Notes under the pieces: generated by a model
The model's input: only the letters and a program-made list of their open reading frames with translations
Databases searched by the model: none
What the model was told of the DNA's origin: nothing
Shown: in pieces, positions 1 to 9,692 of the stretch
Numbering within the stretch: the stretch's first letter is position 1
Layout of the letters: every line of letters starts with the position of its first letter
Source: Pirellulaceae bacterium
GTDB lineage: Bacteria; Planctomycetota; Planctomycetia; Pirellulales; Pirellulaceae
Assembly (NCBI GenBank): GCA_026004775.1
Contig: BPJU01000004.1
Span: forward strand, 124,001-188,000
Direction of reading: 5' to 3'
DNA: 64,000 nt
Position numbers and translations under genes: made by a program

Positions 1-3000
1 GGGCAGCGGTTGGTAGTGACCCAAAGTGGTCGGCCCAGCGAGCCGGTGGAAGTACCGATAGAGCTTCCGGAAAACACGGCTGGTGTCATGCGGGTAATGG
101 TATTCGATATAGAACGAGAGGCGCGGCTGGTTGCTTCGCGATTGGTTTTCCGCCGGCCCTCGCAATACTGGATCGTCAGTCGCACTCGGGTCGATCCGCC
201 GGCCCGAGGCGTGGAATCGCAAGACCAGCTTGCCGTGGCCGACGAACGATCTCGGCCCGCTCAAGCCCGGGCCGTTGTGACCATCGAGGAACAATCCCGA
301 TCGGGCGCGATGTTTGCCAGCCTGGTCAACGACTTGTTATTGGCCGACGGCAGGCCGCTGTTGTCGGATATGGAATCCCCTATTGGTCTTTTCCAGCAGC
401 CGAACGAGCAGCTTTTCCGCCGGCTCGACCTGCTGCTCGTGCTGCGCGATCCGGAAGTGACCTCCGGGGACCGGGACGATCTTTCGCGCGAAACATTGGC
501 AGCGGGCAGGGTGGCGAGTGCCGAATCGCTGGCCGAGAACCGCGGGCTGGGCCCGGAATCAATTCCTGGTGCCACGGCCGGCCTGTTGCAAGTCGCCGAC
601 AACTACTCCTCGGTCAGGTCAATAACATCGACTCTCGAAATGCCTGCGGGAACGGCTCGGGCAAGTCGAATTCCTGGTGGGTGGCGACTGTGGCCGGTCG
701 CGGTTGCGGTGCTCTTCATGGTTGTGTTGTTGGCTCTCACTTTATGGCAACAGCTCTCCTATTGGGCCTCTGGCTTTGGTTGGGTAGTGGCTGCACTTGT
801 GCTGGTGGCTGGTTTGCTGTTGCCGCCGCGGCCTGCCGCGATTCGCACTATCGAGTTAGCCGCGGCGAGAAAAGCACCGCAGGTCGAATTGAGAAAACCG
901 GAGGGAGATGTCGCAGCAGAAAGCCCGGTCCACGATGCCGCTGCGGCCGCCAGTCGAGTGCCGGTTGAGCAAGCATCCAGGGAAAGCTTCCTTCCAGAAC
1001 CGCCTTCCGCTCCTTTGGCTCCGGCCACTGCCGCGCCGCGGGCGCCTGTGCCGCTGCCAGAGCAAACTTCTGCCGGCGGCGTTACACAACAAGCCGATAT
1101 GGCGAGTGCCCGTTCCGTGCAGCCGCAGGTAATCAGAGACAGAATGCAACGCCCGGAACTTCCCGAAACGGGTGATTCATCCGCTGCCGCTGGCATGCAG
1201 GTGGAAGCGTTCGGTGCGACTGGTTATGAACGCTCGGCCTGGCAGAGGCAGTGGTTCCAGCAACAACTGATACCCGTGACCGAGCGGGGCGATCTACAGT
1301 TAACCGACAAACTGTTTGCCGCACTTCAACCAACTGCACCTCTGCCGGGATTGGCTGGTGGGCGGGGCGGCGCCGTGCGCCGAGCCGGCCCGAACGTGGG
1401 AGAGGCCTCTCGAATGCAGGCTGCTCGCCAGGCCGCTCTCTCCTTCGATGGCGGTCTGTGGGAGCCCGATCGGACGATTACTGGGGGACAACTTGCTTAC
1501 ACATGGTCGGTTCCGGATAAAGTGACTACTTATCAGGCCGCCGCGATGGTACATGGCCAGGGACGACTAGGAGAATTGCATTGGCAGATCGTTCCGGTGG
1601 CACCGGTAGGCGTGCACTTAGAATTGCCGCAGTCTCCTGCTTTTTTCACGTATGGGGACTATTTGCAATTGAGCGCCGAGGTGCGCAACCGAAGGCCGGA
1701 TGTCTTGCAAAACTTGAAAGCGGCAACAGATAGTCCGAACATCGACATGGTATTCGATCCATCGCGGATCGATATACCGCCCGGTGGTCGCTTGATGAGA
1801 ACGGTAAAGCTGCATGTCGATCCGCCTCATAAGGTAGATCCCGAGTCGTTGGGTGTTCCATCCGAATCGTTGCTGTGGATGTGGCCGCACGAACCGGGCT
1901 GCTGGCCCGTACGATGGTATTGGACCAGCAATGACCAAACATGGGACGAGCCTCAGCTCGGATATGCAGTTCCTGGGGGATTTCCTGTATTTGTAGAAAA
2001 GGTTTTTCTGGAAAACGAAGAACCGATCTTGTATCTGGAAGAACAGGCCAAAGAAGAAAGTTGGCACTATTATATCGTACGGTTCTATCCCTCGACGGCC
2101 GCTGAGGTGCTGGATGCGGCACGTTGGCTGGGCCAACAATCGACCGTGCCCCTTCGCCGATGGGTTGCCAGTCGACTGCTCGACTGGACGGATACTTATC
2201 AAGTAGTCTCTCCGCAGGACAAGCGTCTTTGGAAAAATTGGTTTACCGATGTAACGGTTTCCTGGCAGAGTTTGACGCCGGCTGAAAGGATGTGGTTTCA
2301 GGTTGAGTACACCGTGCTCGATGGCGGACAGCCGGACCCAGCGGTGGTTGAGCAGCTACTGGGCCAGATGGAGGAGTTGCAGGTGAATGTGGCAATCCGT
2401 GCTCGGGTAGCCTCGCTCGCTCGGGATTCGCGGCTCGAACAACTGTTCGAACAGCTTCGCTCAGCCCAGCGGGACGATGGTGCGATCGTGCCGGAATCGC
2501 AGCCCGGCGGCCGGAATCCTGATCGGATTAGCCTCGTCGAGACAACGGCGACAGCCTTATTGGCCTGGGCCGAACCGGCTTGGCGGGATCGATATGCGCA
2601 AGAGCGGCAGCGGGCGTTGACTTGGTTGCGGCGGCAACGACAATGGGACGGCAGTTTTGGATCAGTGCATGCGACAACGCTGGCCTTGGCAGCGCTGACG
2701 ACCGAGCCACTTATAACGGTGGCTGGCGCCGGGGAATCGCGAACGGTGGAAGTTACCGTCGGGGGAGCTAGCGTGGAGACCATTCCGTACGAAATGGGCC
2801 AGAGCGAGCCGTATATAAGGGTGTATCGGGTCAAGGCTGATTCGCCTCTGGAGTTGCGACTGGTATGGCCGGACGAGCAACGGTTGGAAGCATCGTGTCT
2901 GACGGCTGCCGTGCGGTGGTCGGATAAAGTTCCGGATACGAACGGGCCGTATGCGCTGCAAGTTCAGATCGAGCCGCAGCAGGCGCGTCGTAACGACCGA

Positions 3001-3321
3001 GGAGAGCTCAAAGTCCGTTTGACCGGGGTTGCTGATTCGGCGGCCGTAGTGGGCGTGGCACTGCCGGTGGGCGTCGAACCGCAATGGAGTGATTTGCCTG
3101 CCGAAGCGCAGTTGGTCGGCCGGCGAATCTGGTTGCGTTTCGAATCACCTTTCCGCACGCCGCCCGAATGGGTCGTGGGACCGGATCGGCTCGAGCTTTC
3201 GATACCGGTGCGGTTCATCGCGGCTGGGCAGATGAGCAGTTTGCCGTCGGTGGTCTTTCCGGAACGAAATCCGCCGGCTCGGTCATGGGCTCCGCCCATA
3301 CGCGTCACAGTCAATCCATGA
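1..3321 (+). CDS. alpha-2-macroglobulin-like protein, C-terminal part (5' end outside window)
   Basis: The frame is open from base 1, so the true start lies upstream. The TTG at 10 is only the first possible start codon inside the window, and residue numbers here count from it. The N-terminal part has the look of a macroglobulin (MG) domain (PENTAGVMRVMVFD). Two hydrophobic segments follow at about residues 227-247 and 254-271, then an Ala/Pro-rich linker, a further MG-like beta region at about 510-620 and a helical section. The stretch WLRRQRQWDGSFGSVHATT near residue 872 matches the alpha-toroid (thioester-domain) fold of A2M proteins. I see no CxEQ thioester motif, so it is probably a non-thioester member. 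The two central membrane segments are unusual for the family. Its stop overlaps the next start as ATGA, which suggests translational coupling. The family assignment rests on pattern recognition. Confidence 0.6.
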   Translation, partial: GQRLVVTQSGRPSEPVEVPIELPENTAGVMRVMVFDIEREARLVASRLVFRRPSQYWIVSRTRVDPPARGVESQDQLAVADERSRPAQARAVVTIEEQSRSGAMFASLVNDLLLADGRPLLSDMESPIGLFQQPNEQLFRRLDLLLVLRDPEVTSGDRDDLSRETLAAGRVASAESLAENRGLGPESIPGATAGLLQVADNYSSVRSITSTLEMPAGTARASRIPGGWRLWPVAVAVLFMVVLLALTLWQQLSYWASGFGWVVAALVLVAGLLLPPRPAAIRTIELAAARKAPQVELRKPEGDVAAESPVHDAAAAASRVPVEQASRESFLPEPPSAPLAPATAAPRAPVPLPEQTSAGGVTQQADMASARSVQPQVIRDRMQRPELPETGDSSAAAGMQVEAFGATGYERSAWQRQWFQQQLIPVTERGDLQLTDKLFAALQPTAPLPGLAGGRGGAVRRAGPNVGEASRMQAARQAALSFDGGLWEPDRTITGGQLAYTWSVPDKVTTYQAAAMVHGQGRLGELHWQIVPVAPVGVHLELPQSPAFFTYGDYLQLSAEVRNRRPDVLQNLKAATDSPNIDMVFDPSRIDIPPGGRLMRTVKLHVDPPHKVDPESLGVPSESLLWMWPHEPGCWPVRWYWTSNDQTWDEPQLGYAVPGGFPVFVEKVFLENEEPILYLEEQAKEESWHYYIVRFYPSTAAEVLDAARWLGQQSTVPLRRWVASRLLDWTDTYQVVSPQDKRLWKNWFTDVTVSWQSLTPAERMWFQVEYTVLDGGQPDPAVVEQLLGQMEELQVNVAIRARVASLARDSRLEQLFEQLRSAQRDDGAIVPESQPGGRNPDRISLVETTATALLAWAEPAWRDRYAQERQRALTWLRRQRQWDGSFGSVHATTLALAALTTEPLITVAGAGESRTVEVTVGGASVETIPYEMGQSEPYIRVYRVKADSPLELRLVWPDEQRLEASCLTAAVRWSDKVPDTNGPYALQVQIEPQQARRNDRGELKVRLTGVADSAAVVGVALPVGVEPQWSDLPAEAQLVGRRIWLRFESPFRTPPEWVVGPDRLELSIPVRFIAAGQMSSLPSVVFPERNPPARSWAPPIRVTVNP

Positions 3322-4379
3322 GGTGCACGTGGATGGATCGGCGGCCCGACGTGGATGACGACTGGCGTGACGTGGCGGCTCAGTGGACCTTGCGCCCGGA
3401 CGTTACCTATTTGAATCACGGTTCGTTTGGACCGCCACCTCGTCCCGTACAAAAGGCTCATCACGATTGGCAAAAGCGCTTGTGGGAAGAGCCGATGGAT
3501 TTTTATGTGCGGCAGTTGCCCCAGGCCTGGCGGCAGGCGCGCCGATCGGTGGCGGAGTTTCTCAATACGCTGGACGAGAACCTGATCTTCGTCGAAAACG
3601 CGACTGCCGGGATGAATCTGGTAGCCCATTCCTTTCCGCTGGAAGCCGGTGACGAGGTGTTATTGACGGACCATGAGTACGGCGCGGTTCGGCGGATTTG
3701 GGAAAAGCGGGCGGTCCAATGCGGCGCCACGGTTTCGACCGTGCGGCTGGAACTCCCGTTTACGACGGCTGCGGCGGTTGTGGAGCAGTTGAGCAACGCG
3801 GTGACGCCACGCACACGACTTGCGGTCGTCAGCCATATCACGTCGCCTACGGCTGTCATTTTGCCGGTAGGAGAAATCGCCAGGGCGCTGCACCGGCTTG
3901 GTGTTACGGTAGTGGTCGACGGGCCTCACGCTCTCGCTCAAGTTCCAGTCGACCTGGAAGCAATCGGTTGCGATTTTTATACGGCCAGTTGCCACAAATG
4001 GCTTTCGGCGCCCTTCGGGTCTGGCCTGCTCTACGTAGCCCCTGCGTGGCATGCACACGTCCGCCCGCTGCTGTGGAGTTGGGGCGTATTACCGCCTGAC
4101 GTGCCTGCTCAGTGGTGGCAAGAGTTTGTGTGGATGGGCACGCGAGATCCATCGGCTTTCCTGGCGGTACCGGCTGCCATTGAGTGGATGAAGCAAATTG
4201 GTCTGGAGGCTTTCCGGACTCGTACGCATTACCTGGCTCAGCAGGCGCGCAAGGCGCTGGTGGCTCGTTTCGGTCGCGAGCCGCTCGTGCCGGACGATCC
4301 ATCCTGGTACGGTTCGATGGCGCACATCCCGCTGCCCACTGCCGCCCCGCCCGAATCTTCAAAAACTACTATGGCATGA
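3318..4379 (+). CDS. class V aminotransferase (isopenicillin-N epimerase-like), frameshifted near its C-terminus
   Basis: This is a PLP-dependent fold-type I enzyme of the class V aminotransferase/cysteine desulfurase superfamily. The N-terminus has the typical YLNHGSFGPPPRPV stretch. The PLP lysine is K227 in SCHKWLSAPFGSG, and the cofactor-binding Asp-Gly-Pro-His is in VVVDGPHALAQ. The ATG at 3318 overlaps the upstream stop (ATGA); an ATG at 3333 is an alternative. Near 4350 the frame shifts: the current frame ends in a foreign tail (PESSKTTMA), while the expected C-terminal domain continues one frame over to 4512. One extra base in the C-rich stretch 4340-4353 explains it. Either the gene is recently inactivated or the sequence has an error. 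The substrate cannot be told from sequence. Confidence 0.8.
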   Translation: MRCTWMDRRPDVDDDWRDVAAQWTLRPDVTYLNHGSFGPPPRPVQKAHHDWQKRLWEEPMDFYVRQLPQAWRQARRSVAEFLNTLDENLIFVENATAGMNLVAHSFPLEAGDEVLLTDHEYGAVRRIWEKRAVQCGATVSTVRLELPFTTAAAVVEQLSNAVTPRTRLAVVSHITSPTAVILPVGEIARALHRLGVTVVVDGPHALAQVPVDLEAIGCDFYTASCHKWLSAPFGSGLLYVAPAWHAHVRPLLWSWGVLPPDVPAQWWQEFVWMGTRDPSAFLAVPAAIEWMKQIGLEAFRTRTHYLAQQARKALVARFGREPLVPDDPSWYGSMAHIPLPTAAPPESSKTTMA

Positions 4380-4512
4380 ATATCGCATAGAAGTTCCTGT
4401 AGTAGAATGGAGCGGCGATCGGTACCTGCGAATATCTTTTCACCTTTATAACACTGCGGCAGATCTGGAACGTCTGGAACAAGCAGTTGTGGGGTTGGGA
4501 TTTTCCCAGTAA
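4354..4512 (+). pseudogene. displaced C-terminal end of the class V aminotransferase
   Basis: In the +1 frame relative to the gene upstream, this stretch reads NLQKLLWHEYRIEVPVVEW and continues through a conserved-looking RISFHLYNT to GLGFSQ. That is the normal small C-terminal domain of class V aminotransferases: partner recognition, then an Arg for the substrate carboxylate, then an NT helix. Joined to the upstream frame it gives a full-length enzyme of about 397 residues. The stop codon TAA lies inside a degenerate copy of the transposon end sequence found at 4532. Confidence 0.7.
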
Positions 4513-4531
4513 CCGCTCAGGGTCGGGCGAG

Positions 4532-4742
4532 GTAACCGTTCACGGTTAGCAAATGAAGAACACGATATTGGCTTATGGGGTAGCGGAAGTCGCCAGGCGG
4601 ACGCGGTAGCGGCCGCCGCAAGACTTCCGCAACGAAAAAATCTTCGCGAAGCGTCCACATTCCGTATGCGGAACACGCAAGTGTTCCGCGCCTGTGGAAG
4701 CGAGGCCCCGAAACAGCTTGTGATTCAACCGTGAACGGTTAC
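4532..4742. mobile_element. MITE-like element, copy 1 (IS66-type ends)
   Basis: A 211-bp non-coding element. Its ends are inverted repeats, GTAACCGTTCACGGTT at the left and AACCGTGAACGGTTAC at the right. The flanks are CGGGCGAG (4524-4531) and CGAGCGAG (4743-4750), an 8-bp target duplication with one mismatch. Ends beginning GTAA together with 8-bp duplications are the established signature of the IS66 family, so I infer mobilisation by an IS66-type transposase; none is encoded here. Inside are two hairpins: an outer stem pairing 4583-4591 with 4622-4630, and a 9-bp stem with a GCAA loop at 4668-4689. A closely related copy lies at 53835 and a longer relative at 7249. A weaker end-like sequence, GTAACCGCTCAGGGT, sits 23 bp upstream at 4509. 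Confidence 0.8.
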
Positions 4743-4879
4743 CGAGCGAGAAATGGTTTCGATGAACGATGGTGACCGGATGCCGTAGCGCGCCAGCTCT
4801 GTGTGCAAAAAGCGGTATGCCCTTCCTCCAACACACGGCCGCGGCATCAAGAAACCGTAACGCTCATCGACAAAATACT

Positions 4880-5365
4880 CTATGGATGATAGAGCTCGAT
4901 GGACCGGCGAAACGCCACTTGCAATTCGTCCTGTGCGATCAGATATGCGGTTACAGTGTATCGACCAGGGGTACGGACCCGAAGTTCTTGAGCGAACTGA
5001 GCTGTTTTGTTGGGACCCGGAAGGACGCCCTGTCCGATCGAGTCAACAACGACACCATCCGTCCTACTTAGCTGGATGGAAAGGTAACCTGGTCCGGGAA
5101 GCTGGATGTGGCCGGAAATCTTCAGTACATCCTCCAGCGGAACGCGAATGGCTGGGCGTTGCATGTTGTCGGGCGTGGGACTTTCCGTGTCGCCGGGAAT
5201 CGGGACGCCGTTCAATGAGACAGCGACGTGTCCCGAGAATACCTTTTCGGCGCCTTTTTTAGCCGGGGCCACGCTAATCTGCTGCGTGTTGTGGCGGCAA
5301 CTCAGGAAGAGCGTGGCGATGAGTACTACCAGTCTTATGGTAAGCTGTTCATGATAACGCATCAT
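4880..5365 (-). CDS. putative lipoprotein, unknown function
   Basis: 161 residues. The N-terminus is a lipoprotein signal: MMRYHEQLTIRLVVLIATLF followed by LSC, with Cys23 as the likely lipidated residue. The mature part is predicted beta-rich (GHVAVSLNGVPIPGD, PGPGYLSIQLSRTDG, RTPGRYTVTAYLIA), like the small carboxypeptidase-regulatory/transthyretin-like lipoproteins found beside DUF1559 genes in planctomycetes. It lies directly downstream of the DUF1559 gene at 5442 on the same strand (76-bp gap), so co-transcription is likely. The family comparison is from memory; no catalytic motif is visible. Confidence 0.6.
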   Translation of the reverse strand: MMRYHEQLTIRLVVLIATLFLSCRHNTQQISVAPAKKGAEKVFSGHVAVSLNGVPIPGDTESPTPDNMQRPAIRVPLEDVLKISGHIQLPGPGYLSIQLSRTDGVVVDSIGQGVLPGPNKTAQFAQELRVRTPGRYTVTAYLIAQDELQVAFRRSIELYHP

Positions 5366-5441
5366 AGTCCGCCCTTTATATCGGATCCAAGTCGCGCTTT
5401 GTTTTCGAACATAACGATATTGAGTATGGCAGGCCGATCGA

Positions 5442-6428
5442 TCAGTCCCGTCCCTGGCGGGTACCGAGGGCGTACCAGGCCTGCCTTTCTATTCGGTCCG
5501 CAACGAAGGCGACTCGCCCATCCGCATAAAGCGCGTTCACTCCGCTTGGATGATAGCTGCCAGCGGTAACAGCCGCTGCTGGGGTAACGCTACCAGTCCG
5601 CTTCCGTCCTGCATTGCAGGTATTTCGATTAGGGGGCAGAAGGTGATTGTAGGCGGGACCGCGCCACGTATAGCCTGCCCAATACAGGTGTACGTAACCT
5701 ACTTTCTCGGCGTTGGACCAGCTTAAACTGTCACAAACGCCGATAAATTCTTCCTTGGAGTCCGCACCGGTGAATAGGCGAGGCGGAGTGAGTACTCCTT
5801 TGCCGGGACGGTAAGCGTCACTCTTCGGGACCACCTCGCACACCATGACGGTATTACTCAGGCCATCTCGGATATCTACGAGCCGAGCAGAGGGGCGGAG
5901 CGCCCAAACATTGCCGAACTTGAACGCCAGATTCGGGCTTGGAGCAAATACCCCGAAAACGCCCTCGTAATGGAACCATGGCTGTCCCGTTCCTTCGTTT
6001 CCGGCGTAATGTACTTCAGAGGCTTGTAGTAACCACGTTGAGGGACAATGAAAGAGGGGAGGCGTATCCAGCTCAAATGACGTGAAACTAACGTAAAAAG
6101 ATCGTGGCGCTGCATCTACTTGCCGTAATACATCTTCGTAGAGTGGCTCTTGCTCCAAATAGGGCAGCAGCGGGACGTAGAAACTACCTCCGCCAAAGGC
6201 CAGGCTGGGTGGGAGAGATTTCCAGGCGTCGATGTATGCATAGAGTGCCGTACCTATCTGCCGCAACTGTGAAGCGCACTGCGTGCGCCGGACGGACTCA
6301 CGAGCCGCCTGAATGGCAGGCAGCAGCAAAGCTACCAACAGCGCGATCACCGCCAGGGCTGCCGCCAGTTCCACGAGCGTGAGCCCCCGCGCGACAGTTC
6401 GGCCCCGCTTGTCCCCTAGGCTCACCAT
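5442..6428 (-). CDS. DUF1559 prepilin-like protein
   Basis: The N-terminus carries a type IV prepilin-like leader and helix: ARGLTLVELAAALAVIALLV followed by LLPAIQAARESVRRTQC. The LPAIQAARE block is diagnostic for DUF1559, one of the most expanded families in Planctomycetota. The C-terminal HPSGVNALYADGRVAFVADR, often called the H-X9-DG motif, is also present. About 328 residues, usual for the family. I chose the ATG at 6428, which has a GGGGTGG ribosome site; a GTG at 6482 would add 18 residues. Export and assembly as a pseudopilin-like surface component is the family inference; the molecular role is unknown. The lipoprotein gene at 4880 probably follows it in one transcript. Confidence 0.85.
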   Translation of the reverse strand: MVSLGDKRGRTVARGLTLVELAAALAVIALLVALLLPAIQAARESVRRTQCASQLRQIGTALYAYIDAWKSLPPSLAFGGGSFYVPLLPYLEQEPLYEDVLRQVDAAPRSFYVSFTSFELDTPPLFHCPSTWLLQASEVHYAGNEGTGQPWFHYEGVFGVFAPSPNLAFKFGNVWALRPSARLVDIRDGLSNTVMVCEVVPKSDAYRPGKGVLTPPRLFTGADSKEEFIGVCDSLSWSNAEKVGYVHLYWAGYTWRGPAYNHLLPPNRNTCNAGRKRTGSVTPAAAVTAGSYHPSGVNALYADGRVAFVADRIERQAWYALGTRQGRD

Positions 6429-6565
6429 AGCCACCCCGCGAAAAACAAGCCACAAACCTCGTGTATGCCACAATCCGTGCACTCCACCGAATTATAGCTA
6501 CTTTTGCCTGCGATCCAAAATTCTTTTCACTTCTCTGTATCGTGTGTCCAGTCGCCACCACGATG

Positions 6566-7045
6566 TTACTGTATGACAATACTCACTGCATCGAATGCCA
6601 CCACACCTGTGGCGTCGATAAGCGATGCCTCAATCCGGGCGTTGCCGACCTTCCATCCGCTAGGCCCAGGTTCCAGACTGGCTCCCCAAGTAGTGTACCG
6701 AGCCCAGGTACCTACGCTGTCCATGACGGGCCCGTCTTGCTGGCCGGCGGGAATGTGCTTTACTTCGATATGCACGAAAAGGTTGGCTGGCCAACAGGAT
6801 CCACCCACGTCAATGCGAGATTCCGTCGTAAAGACGGTCCCGGCTTGTGGGGCATGGATTGTGATCTGTTGCCCCTGGAGCTGGGATGAGGCAAGGAAAT
6901 GTGGCAACCACACGAGCGTTACGACAAGAAAGACGCGGACAACCTGCGTAATGACTCGCGCGGAGTAGGATCTTAAGCAATCGCAGGGATAAGTACCGCT
7001 GCTCAGCCTACCTAAGCGGGCTGAAAACCGACGTAATTGAAACAT
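6566..7045 (-). CDS. secreted hypothetical protein
   Basis: About 159 residues. The start at 7045 is supported by a strong GGAGGG ribosome site at 7052-7057; upstream in-frame starts lack one. A basic N-terminus precedes a hydrophobic stretch (VVRVFLVVTLVWLPHFLASS, ending LQGQQ), consistent with Sec export. The mature part contains ITIHAPQAGTVFTTESRIDV and looks like a single Ig-like beta-sandwich, ending with a strand (VVAFDAVSIVIQ). I do not recognise the family. It stands alone, in the same direction as the DUF1559 gene downstream, with the longer transposon relic about 200 bp upstream. Confidence 0.5.
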   Translation of the reverse strand: MFQLRRFSARLGRLSSGTYPCDCLRSYSARVITQVVRVFLVVTLVWLPHFLASSQLQGQQITIHAPQAGTVFTTESRIDVGGSCWPANLFVHIEVKHIPAGQQDGPVMDSVGTWARYTTWGASLEPGPSGWKVGNARIEASLIDATGVVAFDAVSIVIQ

Positions 7046-7248
7046 GATTAACCCTCCTGCAAAATCCGATATCATATTTTCGGGTCACCGCGTGAAGCCT
7101 TTTAAACCTTGCCGCTTGGCAGCACGCTAGGGCCACATCGTAGCTAAAAAAAAAACGCAATAGGCAGTGTGGGTATTTTGTATAGCTCATCTGGGGGGTG
7201 CGCGCGGCAAATCGCGCCAGTATCCCTGCAAAAGAATATCCGCAGCCG

Positions 7249-7710
7249 GTAACCGTTCACGGTCACAGAACGACCGGAAACGTATGAACTCGTCAGGTGG
7301 CTACACGCACCACGAGGCAATCCGCCGTACGGTTTCCGCCACCCACGCCGTTGGCCTGGGCTAGACAAAACGCGATTTATCAGTCCGCTGGTTGCTAGCT
7401 TCGATAACGAACGACTACAGCATCGTGCGTCGTAGTTGTACTGTATAACGGCACCGACCGCAGCACCGGTGCATGCGGTACAGTAGAAAGGTTCCGGCAT
7501 GAGCTCGTGATCGCAGTCACGGCGCGCACAATCTTGGCAACGAACGAAAAGATAATTCTGGCAAAAAAAAATCTATATTTCCGGCACACTCGTCTGTCTT
7601 CCGGTATTACGGGACTTGAGCAACAAGGTAGGAAGCGGCCATACCGAGCTGTTGGGGGTTTAAAACGGTCGCCGGTAAAGGTTGCTGGCTAACCAACCGT
7701 GAATGGTTAC
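7249..7710. mobile_element. non-autonomous transposon relic, copy 2 (IS66-type ends, 462 bp)
   Basis: The left end is GTAACCGTTCACGGTC and the right end, on the opposite strand, is GTAACCATTCACGGTT. Both flanks read CGCAGCCG (7241-7248 and 7711-7718), a perfect 8-bp target duplication that fixes the borders. GTAA ends with an 8-bp duplication match the known IS66 pattern. The interior is AT-richer than its surroundings, includes an A9 run near 7564, and encodes no recognisable protein. It shares the ends but not the hairpin interior of the 211-212 bp copies at 4532 and 53835, so it may be a decayed longer element that uses the same transposase. Confidence 0.75.
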
Positions 7711-7812
7711 CGCAGCCGAGAGCTTTACCGGCATCCGTACCGCTGCACCGGTCAACGGTTGCGCAGCATCCTCCGGCGGAAAAGACCGCTCGGGCGCGAC
7801 CGCCCGCGTTTG

Positions 7813-8235
<423 letters not shown>

Positions 8236-8278
8236 CAACCGCATCCTCCCGTGTCCGGCGGCTTGCCTGGCCAAAGAT

Positions 8279-9583
8279 TCAGCTTCCGGAAGGCCGCCGG
8301 ATATCGTAACAGAGCAAAACGTCCTGGTCGCGAAGGTACAGGTGTCCGTTGGCGATCACCGGATGCGGCCAGCTTTCGCCCAAGCGGGAAGGAAGGGGGA
8401 AACTTCCTTTGAGGCGGTATTCGGTGGGAGTGGCTTCGATCAAAGCCATCGTACCATCCTGATAGCGGAAATAGAGATGTCCGTCGGCATAGGCGATGGC
8501 GGCCGAGCCACTGCCGGGCCCGCGTCCGGGCCGCCACATCTCTTTGCCCGTGAGCCATTCAATGCACAGAGGAAACCCGTTGTTGTGTCCGTGTCCCAGA
8601 TAAAGGTAATCCCCCAGCAAAATCATACCACCGTGGTGGTTTTGCAGTTGCCGCCCGGGCAAATAGTAGACTTCTTGAGCGCGGAGACTACCATCGTTGT
8701 TGCGCTGGATCCGCAATAAGACAGCACCGCTGTCGTAGCCGCACGAGCCAAAGACATAATCATCTCGAACAACGGGTGTGGGAATGTTGGCGGTGCCATT
8801 GGCGATCCGATTGTAGTGCCACAATAGCTTGCCGGTGGCGGCTTCCACTCCCACCAAACCTCGTCCTACTAGTTGCACATATTGTTTGACTCCGGCCGCG
8901 TGGCTGAGGACGATCGAAGAGTAAGCGGCACCATCTGCGCCGTTGGGGCCGAGGTCGCCGGTAACCGCGCAATTCCATACGACTGCTCCGGTTTTCTTGT
9001 CCAGGGCCGCCAGCAGCGCTTGTTTGCCTCCGGGAGTGCATACGAGGAGGTCTCCATCGACCAGGGGTGATTCGCTGTAACCCCAACCAGACATCATCTG
9101 TCCATCAAAATCGCGGCGAAAATTTTTTTGCCAGAGAATTTGTCCGTGCATCGTGCTACAGCAGACCAACTGCCCGCGGTGCGTGATCACATACAGCCGA
9201 TCACCGTCAACCGTCGGAGTACTGTTGGGCGGTTCCTCGCGCTCGGCGATCGGCGTTTGCCACACAATGTGGCCATGAAGGTCCAGAGCGGTGAGGACAG
9301 CTTGGCCTCCAGCGACGAGGCCAGCGGTGTAAATCCGATTGCCCACCACCGCCACGCTCGAATAGCCTCGACCAAGTCCGGTGGCTTTCCAAACAAGCGG
9401 CGGTCCTCCCTGGGGCCACTGACCGAGCAACCCTCGTTCAGCGCTTTGTCCATCCCGCGCAGGCCCGCGCCATTGAGGCCAGTCCGCGGCTAACCCGCCG
9501 GTACACAGCCGGCCATAGGTGGTTAACCAGACGATCAAGACGGCCGAGGACGCCCGCCACGTGTTGCTGGCGGTTCTACGCAT
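8279..9583 (-). CDS. secreted PQQ-like beta-propeller repeat protein
   Basis: 434 residues from the ATG at 9583, which begins a signal peptide ([20 protein letters not shown]). The mature protein opens with [11 protein letters not shown], the standard entry into planctomycete PQQ-like (pyrrolo-quinoline quinone) propellers. Propeller-blade repeats follow, for example VYALD-like [32 protein letters not shown] and [17 protein letters not shown]. The frame is open well upstream of 9583, but that part has no signal and overlaps the neighbouring gene, so I excluded it. These proteins are usually periplasmic and mostly not enzymes; no dehydrogenase active-site residues are evident. The FAD oxidoreductase gene ends 110 bp upstream on the same strand. 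Confidence 0.85.
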   Translation of the reverse strand: MRRTASNTWRASSAVLIVWLTTYGRLCTGGLAADWPQWRGPARDGQSAERGLLGQWPQGGPPLVWKATGLGRGYSSVAVVGNRIYTAGLVAGGQAVLTALDLHGHIVWQTPIAEREEPPNSTPTVDGDRLYVITHRGQLVCCSTMHGQILWQKNFRRDFDGQMMSGWGYSESPLVDGDLLVCTPGGKQALLAALDKKTGAVVWNCAVTGDLGPNGADGAAYSSIVLSHAAGVKQYVQLVGRGLVGVEAATGKLLWHYNRIANGTANIPTPVVRDDYVFGSCGYDSGAVLLRIQRNNDGSLRAQEVYYLPGRQLQNHHGGMILLGDYLYLGHGHNNGFPLCIEWLTGKEMWRPGRGPGSGSAAIAYADGHLYFRYQDGTMALIEATPTEYRLKGSFPLPSRLGESWPHPVIANGHLYLRDQDVLLCYDIRRPSGS

Positions 9584-9692
9584 GATGATCGACTCCTCTG
9601 TTACACGGCCACGACGAAGTGGAGGTTCTTGAGCTTTCCGTTTGTTGGCTGGCTCTGTGCGGTGCAGGATATTTTCCTGACACGGGCGGCTG

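Noticed and set aside
7144-7589. Small minus-strand frames in and near the 462-bp relic
   Set aside because: They cross the element border and have no ribosome site or domain.
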